A stretch of 64,000 nucleotides of DNA from Legionella sp. (GTDB lineage: Bacteria > Pseudomonadota > Gammaproteobacteria > Legionellales > Legionellaceae), in assembly GCA_002863045.1 (NCBI GenBank), contig PKDH01000014.1:1-64000 (forward strand). Direction: 5' to 3'. Shown piece after piece: positions 19,748-28,604 of this stretch (the stretch's first letter is position 1; each line of letters begins with the position of its first letter). The translations under genes were made by a program, and so were the position numbers. Under the pieces are notes generated by a model that did no database searches, was not told the origin of the DNA, and saw nothing but the letters and a program-made list of their open reading frames with translations.

Positions 19748-20501
19748 CCCGTATCATCCAGCAGGTTTGATAATTGCCTAATAAGGGACACAGTGCTTGA
19801 TACAAATATCTGGCATAGAGATAGCGCCATGATTTATTGGTCGGTAGATGGTGAGTAGTTAATTCGCTCCGCCACGTCGTTCTGATATTATCGTAGCTGT
19901 TTATTTCTCTCATGCTTTGATTATTCGTCAGCTGGCATAACTTAACCACAATCGCCTTTTGTACAGTATTTCTAATCGGAATCATGCGGTCCTCTGAATT
20001 AAAAGCGATTTCTCGAGTGATCCAAAGACTTTCCTCTTTGATATGAATATCTGGCAGTAAATGAATAGCTTCGGAAAAACTCAATCCAAATTGCGTTTGC
20101 AAGGCCATGATTAACCGAGGGATGGGCGAATGTATACGTTCCCAGATATCAGGCTGGATATCGATTTGGCTTTTACGTGATTTCGGGCGCACAAGTTGCA
20201 GGCTTTGATTGTCTATTTCAGCAATCTGGCAGCCAATATTCACAAGATATTTTCTAATGGTGGTCATGTAACGCATGATGGTTGCTGGATTAATGCTACG
20301 TTTTCGCCAGTGCTGAACCAATTGTTCAATGTGGTGCTTTTCCAATGTCTGCCATGACACAGGGACATGGCCAATCACAAAAAGATCATCAATCATTTTG
20401 TGAATGACAAAAGCACGATGTTGTTTATCCTTGAAGCTGCCCCGATGATCCATTTTTAAGTATCGGTTGGCGGTCTGTCTTAAAGAATATTTTCTCATCA
20501 T
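19695..20501 (-). CDS. Degenerate tyrosine-recombinase paralogue
   Basis: Same fold pattern ('INPATIMRYMTTIRKYL', 'MALQTQFGLSFSEAIHL', 'MIRDEMGIKSRNTLWLYLNE') but conserved R/H/R/H positions replaced. Overlaps the next gene by 53 nt. Confidence 0.75.
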   Translation of the reverse strand: MMRKYSLRQTANRYLKMDHRGSFKDKQHRAFVIHKMIDDLFVIGHVPVSWQTLEKHHIEQLVQHWRKRSINPATIMRYMTTIRKYLVNIGCQIAEIDNQSLQLVRPKSRKSQIDIQPDIWERIHSPIPRLIMALQTQFGLSFSEAIHLLPDIHIKEESLWITREIAFNSEDRMIPIRNTVQKAIVVKLCQLTNNQSMREINSYDNIRTTWRSELTTHHLPTNKSWRYLYARYLYQALCPLLGNYQTCWMIRDEMGIKSRNTLWLYLNE

Positions 20502-20762
20502 CCGATCCGAATTATTGTTTTCTCGTAAGCCGGTATTTGCCCTGTCTTTGGTTTAGTGTTGGTCGAGCGGCTCACTCAAAGGCGATACCTGGCTGATGCC
20601 ATAAAGCTCGATACAGGGGGCAAATCAATCGTTCAATGGCTAACGACTCATTTGGTTACAACGGTTGTTCTGGTTTTATCCTCCTTAAGTTTATTTATTA
20701 ATGAATACGACAAAGCAACAGCCTTGTCACAAGTCCGTGGTCAAAATGAAAGTAGTTGACTG

Positions 20763-20800
20763 CAAATGCTCAAACGCATTTGTTCTACCGGTTGGTAGAA
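20763..20800. other. Two adjacent hairpins next to pseudoknot B
   Basis: CAAATGC-tcaaac-GCATTTG and TTCTACC-ggtt-GGTAGAA. Confidence 0.7.
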
Positions 20801-20813
20801 GATCCATGAAGGG

Positions 20814-20858
20814 TTTCCCTACTGTACGTCCAGCCACAGGGTTAGGGAATAAAGTGGC
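20814..20858 (-). ncRNA. H-type pseudoknot B, 3' of hammerhead B
   Basis: TTCCCTA(20815-21)/TAGGGAA(20843-49) interleaved with GCCAC(20833-37)/GTGGC(20854-58). Confidence 0.75.
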
Positions 20859-20861
20859 ATT

Positions 20862-20915
20862 GCATAAGACGTCAGATGACGTTTCGCCGGAATCCCACCA
20901 GCTCATCAGTTATGC
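20862..20915 (-). ncRNA. Hammerhead ribozyme B
   Basis: Minus RNA GCAUAA-CUGAUGA-GCUGG-UGGGAUU-CCGGC-GAA-ACGUC-AUCU-GACGU-C^UUAUGC: full hammerhead core and three helices. Confidence 0.92.
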
Positions 20916-20969
20916 TCAATTTAAAATTATCAAAGCGGTGTTTGCTGCGCAAGGGTTTAAGGGCAATAT

Positions 20970-21081
20970 TTTGTCCTATCGCATAAGGCGCGCTAGGACA
21001 AATGCGTTTAATGTGTTGATTTTACTAGGTAAAATCAATGAGTTTGTTCTGCGTCACTGCACAGAATTTGCAGTGACGCAG
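20970..21081. other. Cluster of three strong inverted repeats
   Basis: TTTGTCCTA/TAGGACAAA (20970-21002), TTGATTTTAC-tag-GTAAAATCAA (21016-21038), CTGCGTCACTGC/GCAGTGACGCAG (21049-21081). Confidence 0.85.
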
Positions 21082-21122
21082 GCAAGAAAGTTATCTATAA
21101 AATTTCGGGGTGTTGAAATTAA

Positions 21123-22061
21123 TTAAGGTGAATTGCTTATTTCGTTTATTTTGTCATAGAAGAGAGAAATATCTTCGTCTGTATCAATTCCATAAATTTG
21201 AGAGTTGCTTTCTCCAGCAGCTAATATTTTTTTTTGGTCTACTATATTCAAACTATTTACATATACAGATAGGTATTGAATTACTTGGTGTGTAGCGTAG
21301 AAACTCTCTGAATTTTCCAAAGATGATATCAAAAAATCCTTTTTAAAACTGGCTTTGCAAAATTGACACTGAAACTCATATGTTTTGTTTTTCTTAATTA
21401 TTAATAATAAATTTGAGCTGCATTTCAAACATCTGAAATAATATTCTATCGGCTGAAAACCAATTTGTTTGTATGAATTTTTACACTTTTGCACTAGATG
21501 ATCAGATTTCTCAGAGAGCTGTTTTAGGCTTTTCCATAAATCTTCACCCCAAAAAGTTTCGCTAAATTCACCACATATGGCATTTACAATAGAAAATAAA
21601 GAAATCATATTGGATTTTAGCTCTTCAATTGGAGCTTCATTAAAGTGATGAACTATCTGATTTCGAACTTCGTTAATATATAAAAAATCTTCTTTAATAG
21701 CAGCGACATTATATCCATAGTCTTTAAGACGATTAATTAGATCTTGATGGCCTATAGTGTTTTTTTTAGGCTGAATGGATATTTTCCCTTCCTTGATAAC
21801 AACTTCTGGGTCTCTTAGTGCAAATAACTCATAATCTTTTTGACTTAATTTAATTGTTGCTTGCAGTATAGATTTCAACATTAATAAAACGCCTGTGTGG
21901 GCAATAATTAGCGATGTTTTGTTTTTAAAACTTTCGACCACTTGATTCTGAAATATTTTCATGGCATCTAATGCTGAAAGCTTAATGAAACCGGTAGCAT
22001 TTTTATATAATGAGCAATTTTTTCTGTCAATTAGGGAAAAACCTTCTGATAATTGCATCAT
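21123..22061 (-). CDS. Putative HEPN-like protein with zinc ribbon
   Basis: 'EVRNQIVHHF' (Rx4H) in a helical region; 'CLKCSSN...CQFCKASF' zinc ribbon. Confidence 0.5.
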   Translation of the reverse strand: MMQLSEGFSLIDRKNCSLYKNATGFIKLSALDAMKIFQNQVVESFKNKTSLIIAHTGVLLMLKSILQATIKLSQKDYELFALRDPEVVIKEGKISIQPKKNTIGHQDLINRLKDYGYNVAAIKEDFLYINEVRNQIVHHFNEAPIEELKSNMISLFSIVNAICGEFSETFWGEDLWKSLKQLSEKSDHLVQKCKNSYKQIGFQPIEYYFRCLKCSSNLLLIIKKNKTYEFQCQFCKASFKKDFLISSLENSESFYATHQVIQYLSVYVNSLNIVDQKKILAAGESNSQIYGIDTDEDISLFYDKINEISNSP

Positions 22062-22109
22062 AAAATTTATACCTTCGTCGAGAAGAATAACTTTAGCACT
22101 CTGAATTAA

Positions 22110-24080
22110 CTATAGTTTAGTATTTTCTTGATTGCTTCGTGAAGGTAAAGGAATTCTAATCTTCAAAACTTCCCCACCATTCACCAAAACAAAAGCCTGT
22201 CCTTTAGGCAAAGAGACAATATCATCCACTCCAATCATCGGCACGGAAGAAGTCTGCACCCGATCCTCATTCGTAGTATTAAAATAAACCCCATCATCCC
22301 CATGCGGCGTATCATTAACCATAGACACCTGAGCATGCCCAACCACACCCACTTGAGGAAGGACTTTGACCAGCAGGTTGGCAGTTTCTTCGTTTTTGAC
22401 TCGTAGCATGATCAGGGTATTAAAATTACCCTCGGATACATCTGCTTTCGCTCTGGAACCAAGTGCTACCTCCATGTCTTGAATTGTCTGGGCATAGGCC
22501 GTTACCTGAAACCCGGCACCACCTGCTTTATTGAGTATTTTAACAAATGAATCTTGAATAATTTCAGATAGTTCATCGCAGTGCAGGTTTAATTTGTAAT
22601 GGGCATCAGTTTCCTTGTAAATTTTACCTGCAGTTGATACCAAATCTGATAAAAAGGCTTTGCCCACGGCTTGGGCTATATTGGGGTTTGTTAGGCTGTC
22701 TAGCCCAATATATAGTATTTTTTTGTTTTTGATGATATTCATCAGTTCTATGTCTTCTGGCTGTTCTTTGGATGATAGAATTTTTGAGGCGTTACTTTTA
22801 TTGATTTCTGATAATACTGGACCAACGCTGGCGGTGATTTTATCGTAGTAGTGTTTATCCATGATGGCAGCATCATACAGGTCTATCAGGATTTGATCTT
22901 GTAACGACTCGATATTGCCGTTTTTGATGGTTTTGTTGATGTGGGATTTGACGTATTGAATGACGGCTTGATGGCGTTCCATGAGGGATTTGGTTTTATT
23001 GTTTTTACCAATTTTACTGTCATGCTCTTCGATGATTTCTTCGAGTTGTTGGTGGTAATCTGGATATTGACCGGGCAAGATGGCATCGGCATAGGTCATT
23101 AATAATTGATCTAAGCGGCTGATATAGAATGCAATGGATTGGTAATTAATGACTTGCTTCATTTCTTCTAAGCAGATCGCGACTATGTTGACATATTTCC
23201 ATGCAAAAGCGGCAAACTGTTTGCCTTCCCCTTCTGCGGCTATGGCATCGGTGATTCTCGTGGCGACTTCGCTGACTTGATCGTAGTTTTTTAATGGGTT
23301 GTAATGGGCGGATTGTTCGGGAAAGCCGAGGTGGATGATTTGAAAATCATCGGTTCTGCCTGATACTTTGGCGGCTGCTTTCATATCCCGGACAAGTTCT
23401 TGATCTCCTTTTGGGTCAACCACAATGACCGCCTCGCCGTTTCTAATGTCCTGATTAATCAGGATGCTGGCCAGTCTGGTTTTACCGACTCGGGTGGTGC
23501 CTACTACAAAGGTATGACCAACTCTGACATCTTGCGGGATATAAACCAGTTTATCTTCCTCGCTCAGGCCATGTAAAAAAGGACTACCGCCCACCGGTGG
23601 ATCGGGTCTAAAGGGATTGAGTTTTGAACGGGTGTTGAGCCACTTGGCTAGTTTGCTGTGTTCATGATTCTGGCAAAAGCGGCGAATGGTTTGATAGCAT
23701 TTGCCCCTTTGCATGAAGCGTTCATTTTTCACTTGTTTTATTTGATGCAGTTTTTGGGTGTGGCTGGGTCGCCAGCGAAAACCTCTGCCGATGAATAGCC
23801 AGTTTTTTGATAGGGGTATTTCTGTGGTTGATAATGCATAGGTGGGCATGGCCAGCAAACGGTGGTGGTAGCATTTAACTTTTAATGCCTGATAGCCACG
23901 AAATAGACCGGGGATTAATAGTGTTATGGCTGCATACTCTGCCATGCTTTGAGTGAGCAGGAAAAAATGGGGTTGGGTGTATGCGAGTAGCGCCAAGGTT
24001 ATGCAGGTCATCGCCGAATAGGCTTCTGTGGGTTCACGTAATAAATTATTGATGGGATAGTCTTTCATGCTTATCTCCAA
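22110..24080 (-). CDS. traD: ICE coupling protein TraD-like (SXT_TraD class)
   Basis: Walker A 'FVVGTTRVGKTRLASILI', 'EAVIVVDPKGDQEL', N-terminal membrane segment. Confidence 0.93.
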   Translation of the reverse strand: MEISMKDYPINNLLREPTEAYSAMTCITLALLAYTQPHFFLLTQSMAEYAAITLLIPGLFRGYQALKVKCYHHRLLAMPTYALSTTEIPLSKNWLFIGRGFRWRPSHTQKLHQIKQVKNERFMQRGKCYQTIRRFCQNHEHSKLAKWLNTRSKLNPFRPDPPVGGSPFLHGLSEEDKLVYIPQDVRVGHTFVVGTTRVGKTRLASILINQDIRNGEAVIVVDPKGDQELVRDMKAAAKVSGRTDDFQIIHLGFPEQSAHYNPLKNYDQVSEVATRITDAIAAEGEGKQFAAFAWKYVNIVAICLEEMKQVINYQSIAFYISRLDQLLMTYADAILPGQYPDYHQQLEEIIEEHDSKIGKNNKTKSLMERHQAVIQYVKSHINKTIKNGNIESLQDQILIDLYDAAIMDKHYYDKITASVGPVLSEINKSNASKILSSKEQPEDIELMNIIKNKKILYIGLDSLTNPNIAQAVGKAFLSDLVSTAGKIYKETDAHYKLNLHCDELSEIIQDSFVKILNKAGGAGFQVTAYAQTIQDMEVALGSRAKADVSEGNFNTLIMLRVKNEETANLLVKVLPQVGVVGHAQVSMVNDTPHGDDGVYFNTTNEDRVQTSSVPMIGVDDIVSLPKGQAFVLVNGGEVLKIRIPLPSRSNQENTKL

Positions 24081-24397
24081 AGCATCAGTAAATCGATGAG
24101 TATAAAAGTTGCCAGCAGGTACCAGCGTGCGTTAATGGCTGTTTTTAGTTGTTTGTGGGTGAGTTCATTTTGCCGTTGAAAGCGGGAGATGATTTTTGGC
24201 CAAAGCGCTAAAAATACCAGATAAAAAAGGCCGTGAAGTATGAGAAACCAAGGCTTCATTTGGGTGAGTTGCTGTTGCCATTGCATGAGAGACGCAGAAT
24301 GATTGAAGACCCAAGGCACTATCAGCAATATTGCAAAAATTGGCAAAATGGCTTGAAGCAGGACTATAATAGTTGAATGTAGATAATTTTTTAGCAT
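24071..24397 (-). CDS. ICE membrane protein
   Basis: 108-aa ORF with hydrophobic helices overlapping traD start. Confidence 0.65.
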   Translation of the reverse strand: MLKNYLHSTIIVLLQAILPIFAILLIVPWVFNHSASLMQWQQQLTQMKPWFLILHGLFYLVFLALWPKIISRFQRQNELTHKQLKTAINARWYLLATFILIDLLMLWR

Positions 24398-24411
24398 AGG
24401 GATAGCTCCAA

Positions 24412-24585
24412 ATGAGAAAGGTATTTCGATTGTTGGCGGTGGTGTTGGATGCCATTGTTGGTGTTATTGATGATAAGCCCCGTAAACGATATATGAGTGT
24501 TTTTGAGGCGCGGGAAAAATATGACGCCGGCTTGATTAGCATGCGTGAATTCAATGAAGTGTTTGAGCGCAAAGATACATTTTAA
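24412..24585 (+). CDS. 57-aa SHOCT-like small protein, opposite strand to T4SS operon
   Basis: MRKVFRLLAVVLDAIVGVIDDKPRKRYMSVFEAREKYDAGLISMREFNEVFERKDTF; not in supplied ORF track; fills the only gap between minus-strand genes here. Confidence 0.7.
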   Translation: MRKVFRLLAVVLDAIVGVIDDKPRKRYMSVFEAREKYDAGLISMREFNEVFERKDTF

Positions 24586-24590
24586 TTGAA

Positions 24591-26174
24591 TCATCGAATC
24601 ACCCCAGATACAACTTTTCCTCCCGGTACCATCCCTGAGGCTATTTTTGCTCCTGTTTTTGCGGCCTGCATACCGGAATGACTCAAGCTTTCGCTTTGTT
24701 GCTGGGATGCATCGAGCATACCCATTAACCCCGTACCTGCCTCACCACCAAAATGGCTGGACATTTTCAGTAATAAGACTGGAGCTGCAAAGTAAAACAT
24801 CACCGCCATATTTTTCATCGCTGAAATGGCTTCATTTTCACCCAGTGGATCAAGCACGGTACGCTCGACAAAGCCCACCAGATGCCAGAGGTATTGCAGA
24901 AATATGGTCATGACAAACATGGCGCACAGGCTTCCTAATGCTCTGGTACTGTAGCAACTGAGCGTCAAAACAATCGGCGTTAAGATAATCAGAAAGAACA
25001 TGAAAAACGCCTGCATGACCGGCAGGGTTTGCATAATGGATTCACGTTTTAAGGGTGTGGAAGTCCATGATTTAGCCCATTGACCGACATTGACCAAACT
25101 GCTAGTTATGGCACTACCGACTCGGCCATTGTTGGTATCCATCATATTTTTGACTGCGTTTATTTGCATGTCTTTGCTGTCGTTTAATAACATCTTGGCG
25201 ACATAATCTTCTGCGCTGATTTCTGCTTTCCATGCTTTGGGGTGTTTAAATTTGTATTGGCGAACACGTTCGAGCATGGCGTAATAATTCAGGTGTTTAT
25301 TGAAAAAACTGGCTTTGTTGGCCACTTCCACTAAATCAGTCCGGATTTTGTTCCACCATTGCTGGCAACTGGGATACCCATTTTCTGGAAGTTGTTCGTC
25401 TACCAGATCTCCTCGGTTGCGTGCTTTTTGGAGATTTGGATTCGGTGCCTGGCTATAGCTAAAACCTGCGACTGGGTGTCTGGCGTGGATTTTCGAGTAG
25501 TAGAGTTGTTGTAAAATCTTTGATCCCATCCAGCTTAAATCCTCTTCCCCGCCATAGCGTTTTAACAAAGGATCTAATTCACTGGGTTCATGCTTGTCAT
25601 GGTTGAACTGGGTTCTGGCTTCAATAAAACATTGTCGGTGAAAATCCAATGCCTGACTGCGGACATCGTGTGGCAAATAGGTCGATACCAAATCCCCTTC
25701 AATAGATTGCAGACTATCGGTACAGCCTGTCACTTTCATTAAGCTATAGGTAAAACTCGACATGAAATTTTGAATAATGGCAAAGCCAATCGGGATTTTA
25801 ACTTGGCTTGTCAGTACATCTGCAAAGGCTTCATCATAGGTTGTGCCAGTATTACCAATGCTTGCTGTTGAGGGTGACTTTAAACCACATAAGGGCTTAA
25901 ATTGCAGTGCTTGAGTTTCAAGGGGGACGCAGGGATATACAAAAATGCCACAAATTAAGACTGTGATAGCCAGTTCATACAGAAAGTGGTTTATCGCATG
26001 TTCAACCGCAAAAAATGCACCGGCAGGCGCTAATACATTTTTTAAAAATCGATAACCAACGGCCAGAAAACCGAGATATAACAGCCCTGTTTGCCACAGG
26101 GCGTTAAATAAGATTTCATATTGCTGCCAGCCAAGGTAGGTGGTGTATAACGACAATGGATTAAAGACAATCAT
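24591..26174 (-). CDS. TraG N-terminal-like conjugation protein
   Basis: 540-aa ORF, multi-TM, syntenic position. Start set at MIVFNPLS. Confidence 0.85.
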   Translation of the reverse strand: MIVFNPLSLYTTYLGWQQYEILFNALWQTGLLYLGFLAVGYRFLKNVLAPAGAFFAVEHAINHFLYELAITVLICGIFVYPCVPLETQALQFKPLCGLKSPSTASIGNTGTTYDEAFADVLTSQVKIPIGFAIIQNFMSSFTYSLMKVTGCTDSLQSIEGDLVSTYLPHDVRSQALDFHRQCFIEARTQFNHDKHEPSELDPLLKRYGGEEDLSWMGSKILQQLYYSKIHARHPVAGFSYSQAPNPNLQKARNRGDLVDEQLPENGYPSCQQWWNKIRTDLVEVANKASFFNKHLNYYAMLERVRQYKFKHPKAWKAEISAEDYVAKMLLNDSKDMQINAVKNMMDTNNGRVGSAITSSLVNVGQWAKSWTSTPLKRESIMQTLPVMQAFFMFFLIILTPIVLTLSCYSTRALGSLCAMFVMTIFLQYLWHLVGFVERTVLDPLGENEAISAMKNMAVMFYFAAPVLLLKMSSHFGGEAGTGLMGMLDASQQQSESLSHSGMQAAKTGAKIASGMVPGGKVVSGVIR

Positions 26175-26175
26175 A

Positions 26176-27543
26176 TTAAGCCCCTTGGTTCTCTTTGATA
26201 TAGACCGCGCCATTTTTCACGGCTGGTTGCTCATGATCCTGACTGGGTAGATTTTGACTATGGGCTTGCTGACGTATTTCCATAATCATACCCAGTGTTT
26301 CGGTCATCATCTTTTTGCGGACTTCATTTTCAAAGGCCAGAGAATGAATATCATCATCCAGTTTTTTTAATGCAAAACGAACCATGTTCAGTGCCGGTTT
26401 TAAGTTTTGCACCTCTTGAACCTGTAAGCCTGCCTGTAAAATCCGGCGCATCATCAATGCTTTATCCAACATATTTTGCACGGCGATATCTTCAGCCAGT
26501 TTAGAAACGGTCAGCAGTTGTTCTTCACGGGGCAGGTGCTGGATGGTAAGAATAATTTCATCGGTAATCAGCAGGTTTGAAGCACTGACCTTACGAAGGT
26601 TTTCTTCACTCAAAGGCCAAGAGCCATTGACCAGATTCCATAAAGCCTTCGCGATATTCTGGCTGCACGTATTGGCATTGGCACAACTTTGTAACAGTGC
26701 GGATAAACCAACGCCCGCTGTGGCATCATGATTTTCTTTGTTATCACTGGTGCTGACATGGATATCACCCAAGACTTTCACTGCCCACAAAGCTGCATCA
26801 TTGGGGGTTGCCCATGTCTTGGTCATCGGTGTGTGAACACTCGGTTTTGTTGTGCTGTCGATCGGCTTGCGCTCCAGCAAGATGTTATAACCGGCAATGA
26901 CCACATCATTGATGACTTTTACCGGACGTTGAAACTTCCCGCCTGCATTCCCCTTTTCGTTGCCTATCCATGGCAAGCCATATTCATCTCGCTTTTGGGC
27001 AATACTTTTCGAGGTTTCGGTCACATCGACATTATCAGTTTTTGCCCGTTTGGCCGCATCCAGCCAGCCTTGGCTATCGGATACTGATAACATACTTTCA
27101 AGCGGTGATTGGTTTTGCTCCAAGGCTTGTTTAACTTGCTGGCAATCTTTGACCTTGAGGGTAAATTCATTTTGAGCACTGGCCGCTGTATTTTGAATGA
27201 CGTTATATAAAGCGGGCATGGATTGTTGCAGTTTATAGAGGGGGTAACCTGCTACTGATCCCTTGAGGTTGCCAATCACTCCGGCGGGAATATTGATGGC
27301 TGATTTTTTTAAATCCTGAAAGGTATTGGTAATCGATACCACTGGGTTAAAACCACTACAGGAAAAGCCCATGCGTCCGTCAATATCGGCACCAATATGT
27401 AAGGTTTGATCTTTGTTAATCGGAGGGACAAAGAGGTTTGAGGCACCGCCTAACTGATAATAATAATCTGATTGGCTTGGCATAAAGCCACCAGCCAGGG
27501 CGATGGATGGAAATAATAATGTGATGATCAGAGAGTTCTTCAT
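26176..27543 (-). CDS. ICE protein, PFL_4711-like
   Basis: Signal peptide 'MKNSLIITLLFPSIALAGG', 'FSCSGFNPVVSITNTFQDLKKSAINIPAGVIGNLKGSVAGYPLYKL'. Confidence 0.85.
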   Translation of the reverse strand: MKNSLIITLLFPSIALAGGFMPSQSDYYYQLGGASNLFVPPINKDQTLHIGADIDGRMGFSCSGFNPVVSITNTFQDLKKSAINIPAGVIGNLKGSVAGYPLYKLQQSMPALYNVIQNTAASAQNEFTLKVKDCQQVKQALEQNQSPLESMLSVSDSQGWLDAAKRAKTDNVDVTETSKSIAQKRDEYGLPWIGNEKGNAGGKFQRPVKVINDVVIAGYNILLERKPIDSTTKPSVHTPMTKTWATPNDAALWAVKVLGDIHVSTSDNKENHDATAGVGLSALLQSCANANTCSQNIAKALWNLVNGSWPLSEENLRKVSASNLLITDEIILTIQHLPREEQLLTVSKLAEDIAVQNMLDKALMMRRILQAGLQVQEVQNLKPALNMVRFALKKLDDDIHSLAFENEVRKKMMTETLGMIMEIRQQAHSQNLPSQDHEQPAVKNGAVYIKENQGA

Positions 27544-27551
27544 AATTGCCC

Positions 27552-28604
27552 CTATCGTTTTTGAGGTTGCCCCACTTTGGGAAAGATTAAAAAGCGCACG
27601 AGTTTGCCGTGATGCTGCACACAACCACGGTATTTTCGCCATAAAACAAATACATAATTGCCATTCCCTACCTTGTCATCCTCAATACCAAAATCCTCTG
27701 CATCGCCGGGATGGATAGTGCGATTTTTTGGATAGACTTCCTGCCAGATCACTTTGGTATTATTGGGATCAAAAATAGCATTCGCGACAATACAGTTTTT
27801 GCCGCAACGATTGCTGGTAGATTTGGTGACATGTAATGAATTTTTATTGGTGACGATATCAACGGCATGCATGGCAGCAACGACAGAGGCACGAAAATTA
27901 TAGGGCTGAGTAACACGCATTAAGCGTGGGATTTCAGAACCCCAGATATGGGTGAAGGTGCCTATATCATGATTAATGAGTAAATGAGGGTGCGATGCCA
28001 TATAAACGAATTCAGCGGCTTCTGTTCTATCCATGACGGCATCTGCTTCTGATAAATAATATGGTACGCCAAAACCGGTTTCAGACCGATGGGATACATA
28101 AGGGAAACGATAAAATCCCGCTGGGCTGCCAATGACATCCACCACTCGGGTGCGCTCATCATTGCCGTGTAGAGTGGTATTTTGCCCTGCATCGTTACCA
28201 AATCCCAAATTAAACCCGGTCGCGGCTTTATAGGTTTTTTGATACAGGGTTCTTGCAGCGGAGTTCTCATATAAGGCACGCGCTTCCAACCAAGGATTTT
28301 CTTCTGGTTGATGACTCACGGTAATCACTAAATCAGGGAGGAATTGCTCCACTGCCGGTGTAAACACAATTTTAGGGGGAAGATGCCCAACACTCCATGC
28401 ACAAGAACCTATGATTTTATAGTGACTGTTGTGAAATAACTTTTGCAATACTCGATTGGCAATATTGAAGCTGCTCACTGGATGAGGTGGATTGGTGCTT
28501 TCTTTGGCTAACACGGGTTTAGTCATAAAAATAAGCCCGGTTATCAACAGACACTTTAGGTTGTTCGAGCTTTTCAGCCATGATTTCAGCAGCTTTAAGG
28601 GCAT
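27552..28604 (-). CDS. TraU-like ICE protein, PFL_4710-like
   Basis: 'SCAWSVGHLPPKIVFTPAVEQFLPDLVITV'; syntenic. Start taken at MPLKLLKSW. Confidence 0.85.
   Translation of the reverse strand: MPLKLLKSWLKSSNNLKCLLITGLIFMTKPVLAKESTNPPHPVSSFNIANRVLQKLFHNSHYKIIGSCAWSVGHLPPKIVFTPAVEQFLPDLVITVSHQPEENPWLEARALYENSAARTLYQKTYKAATGFNLGFGNDAGQNTTLHGNDERTRVVDVIGSPAGFYRFPYVSHRSETGFGVPYYLSEADAVMDRTEAAEFVYMASHPHLLINHDIGTFTHIWGSEIPRLMRVTQPYNFRASVVAAMHAVDIVTNKNSLHVTKSTSNRCGKNCIVANAIFDPNNTKVIWQEVYPKNRTIHPGDAEDFGIEDDKVGNGNYVFVLWRKYRGCVQHHGKLVRFLIFPKVGQPQKR

Noticed and set aside
20701-21126. 141-aa plus-strand ORF
   Set aside because: Covers hammerhead B, pseudoknot B and the inverted repeats; no recognisable protein signature. 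Probably spurious.
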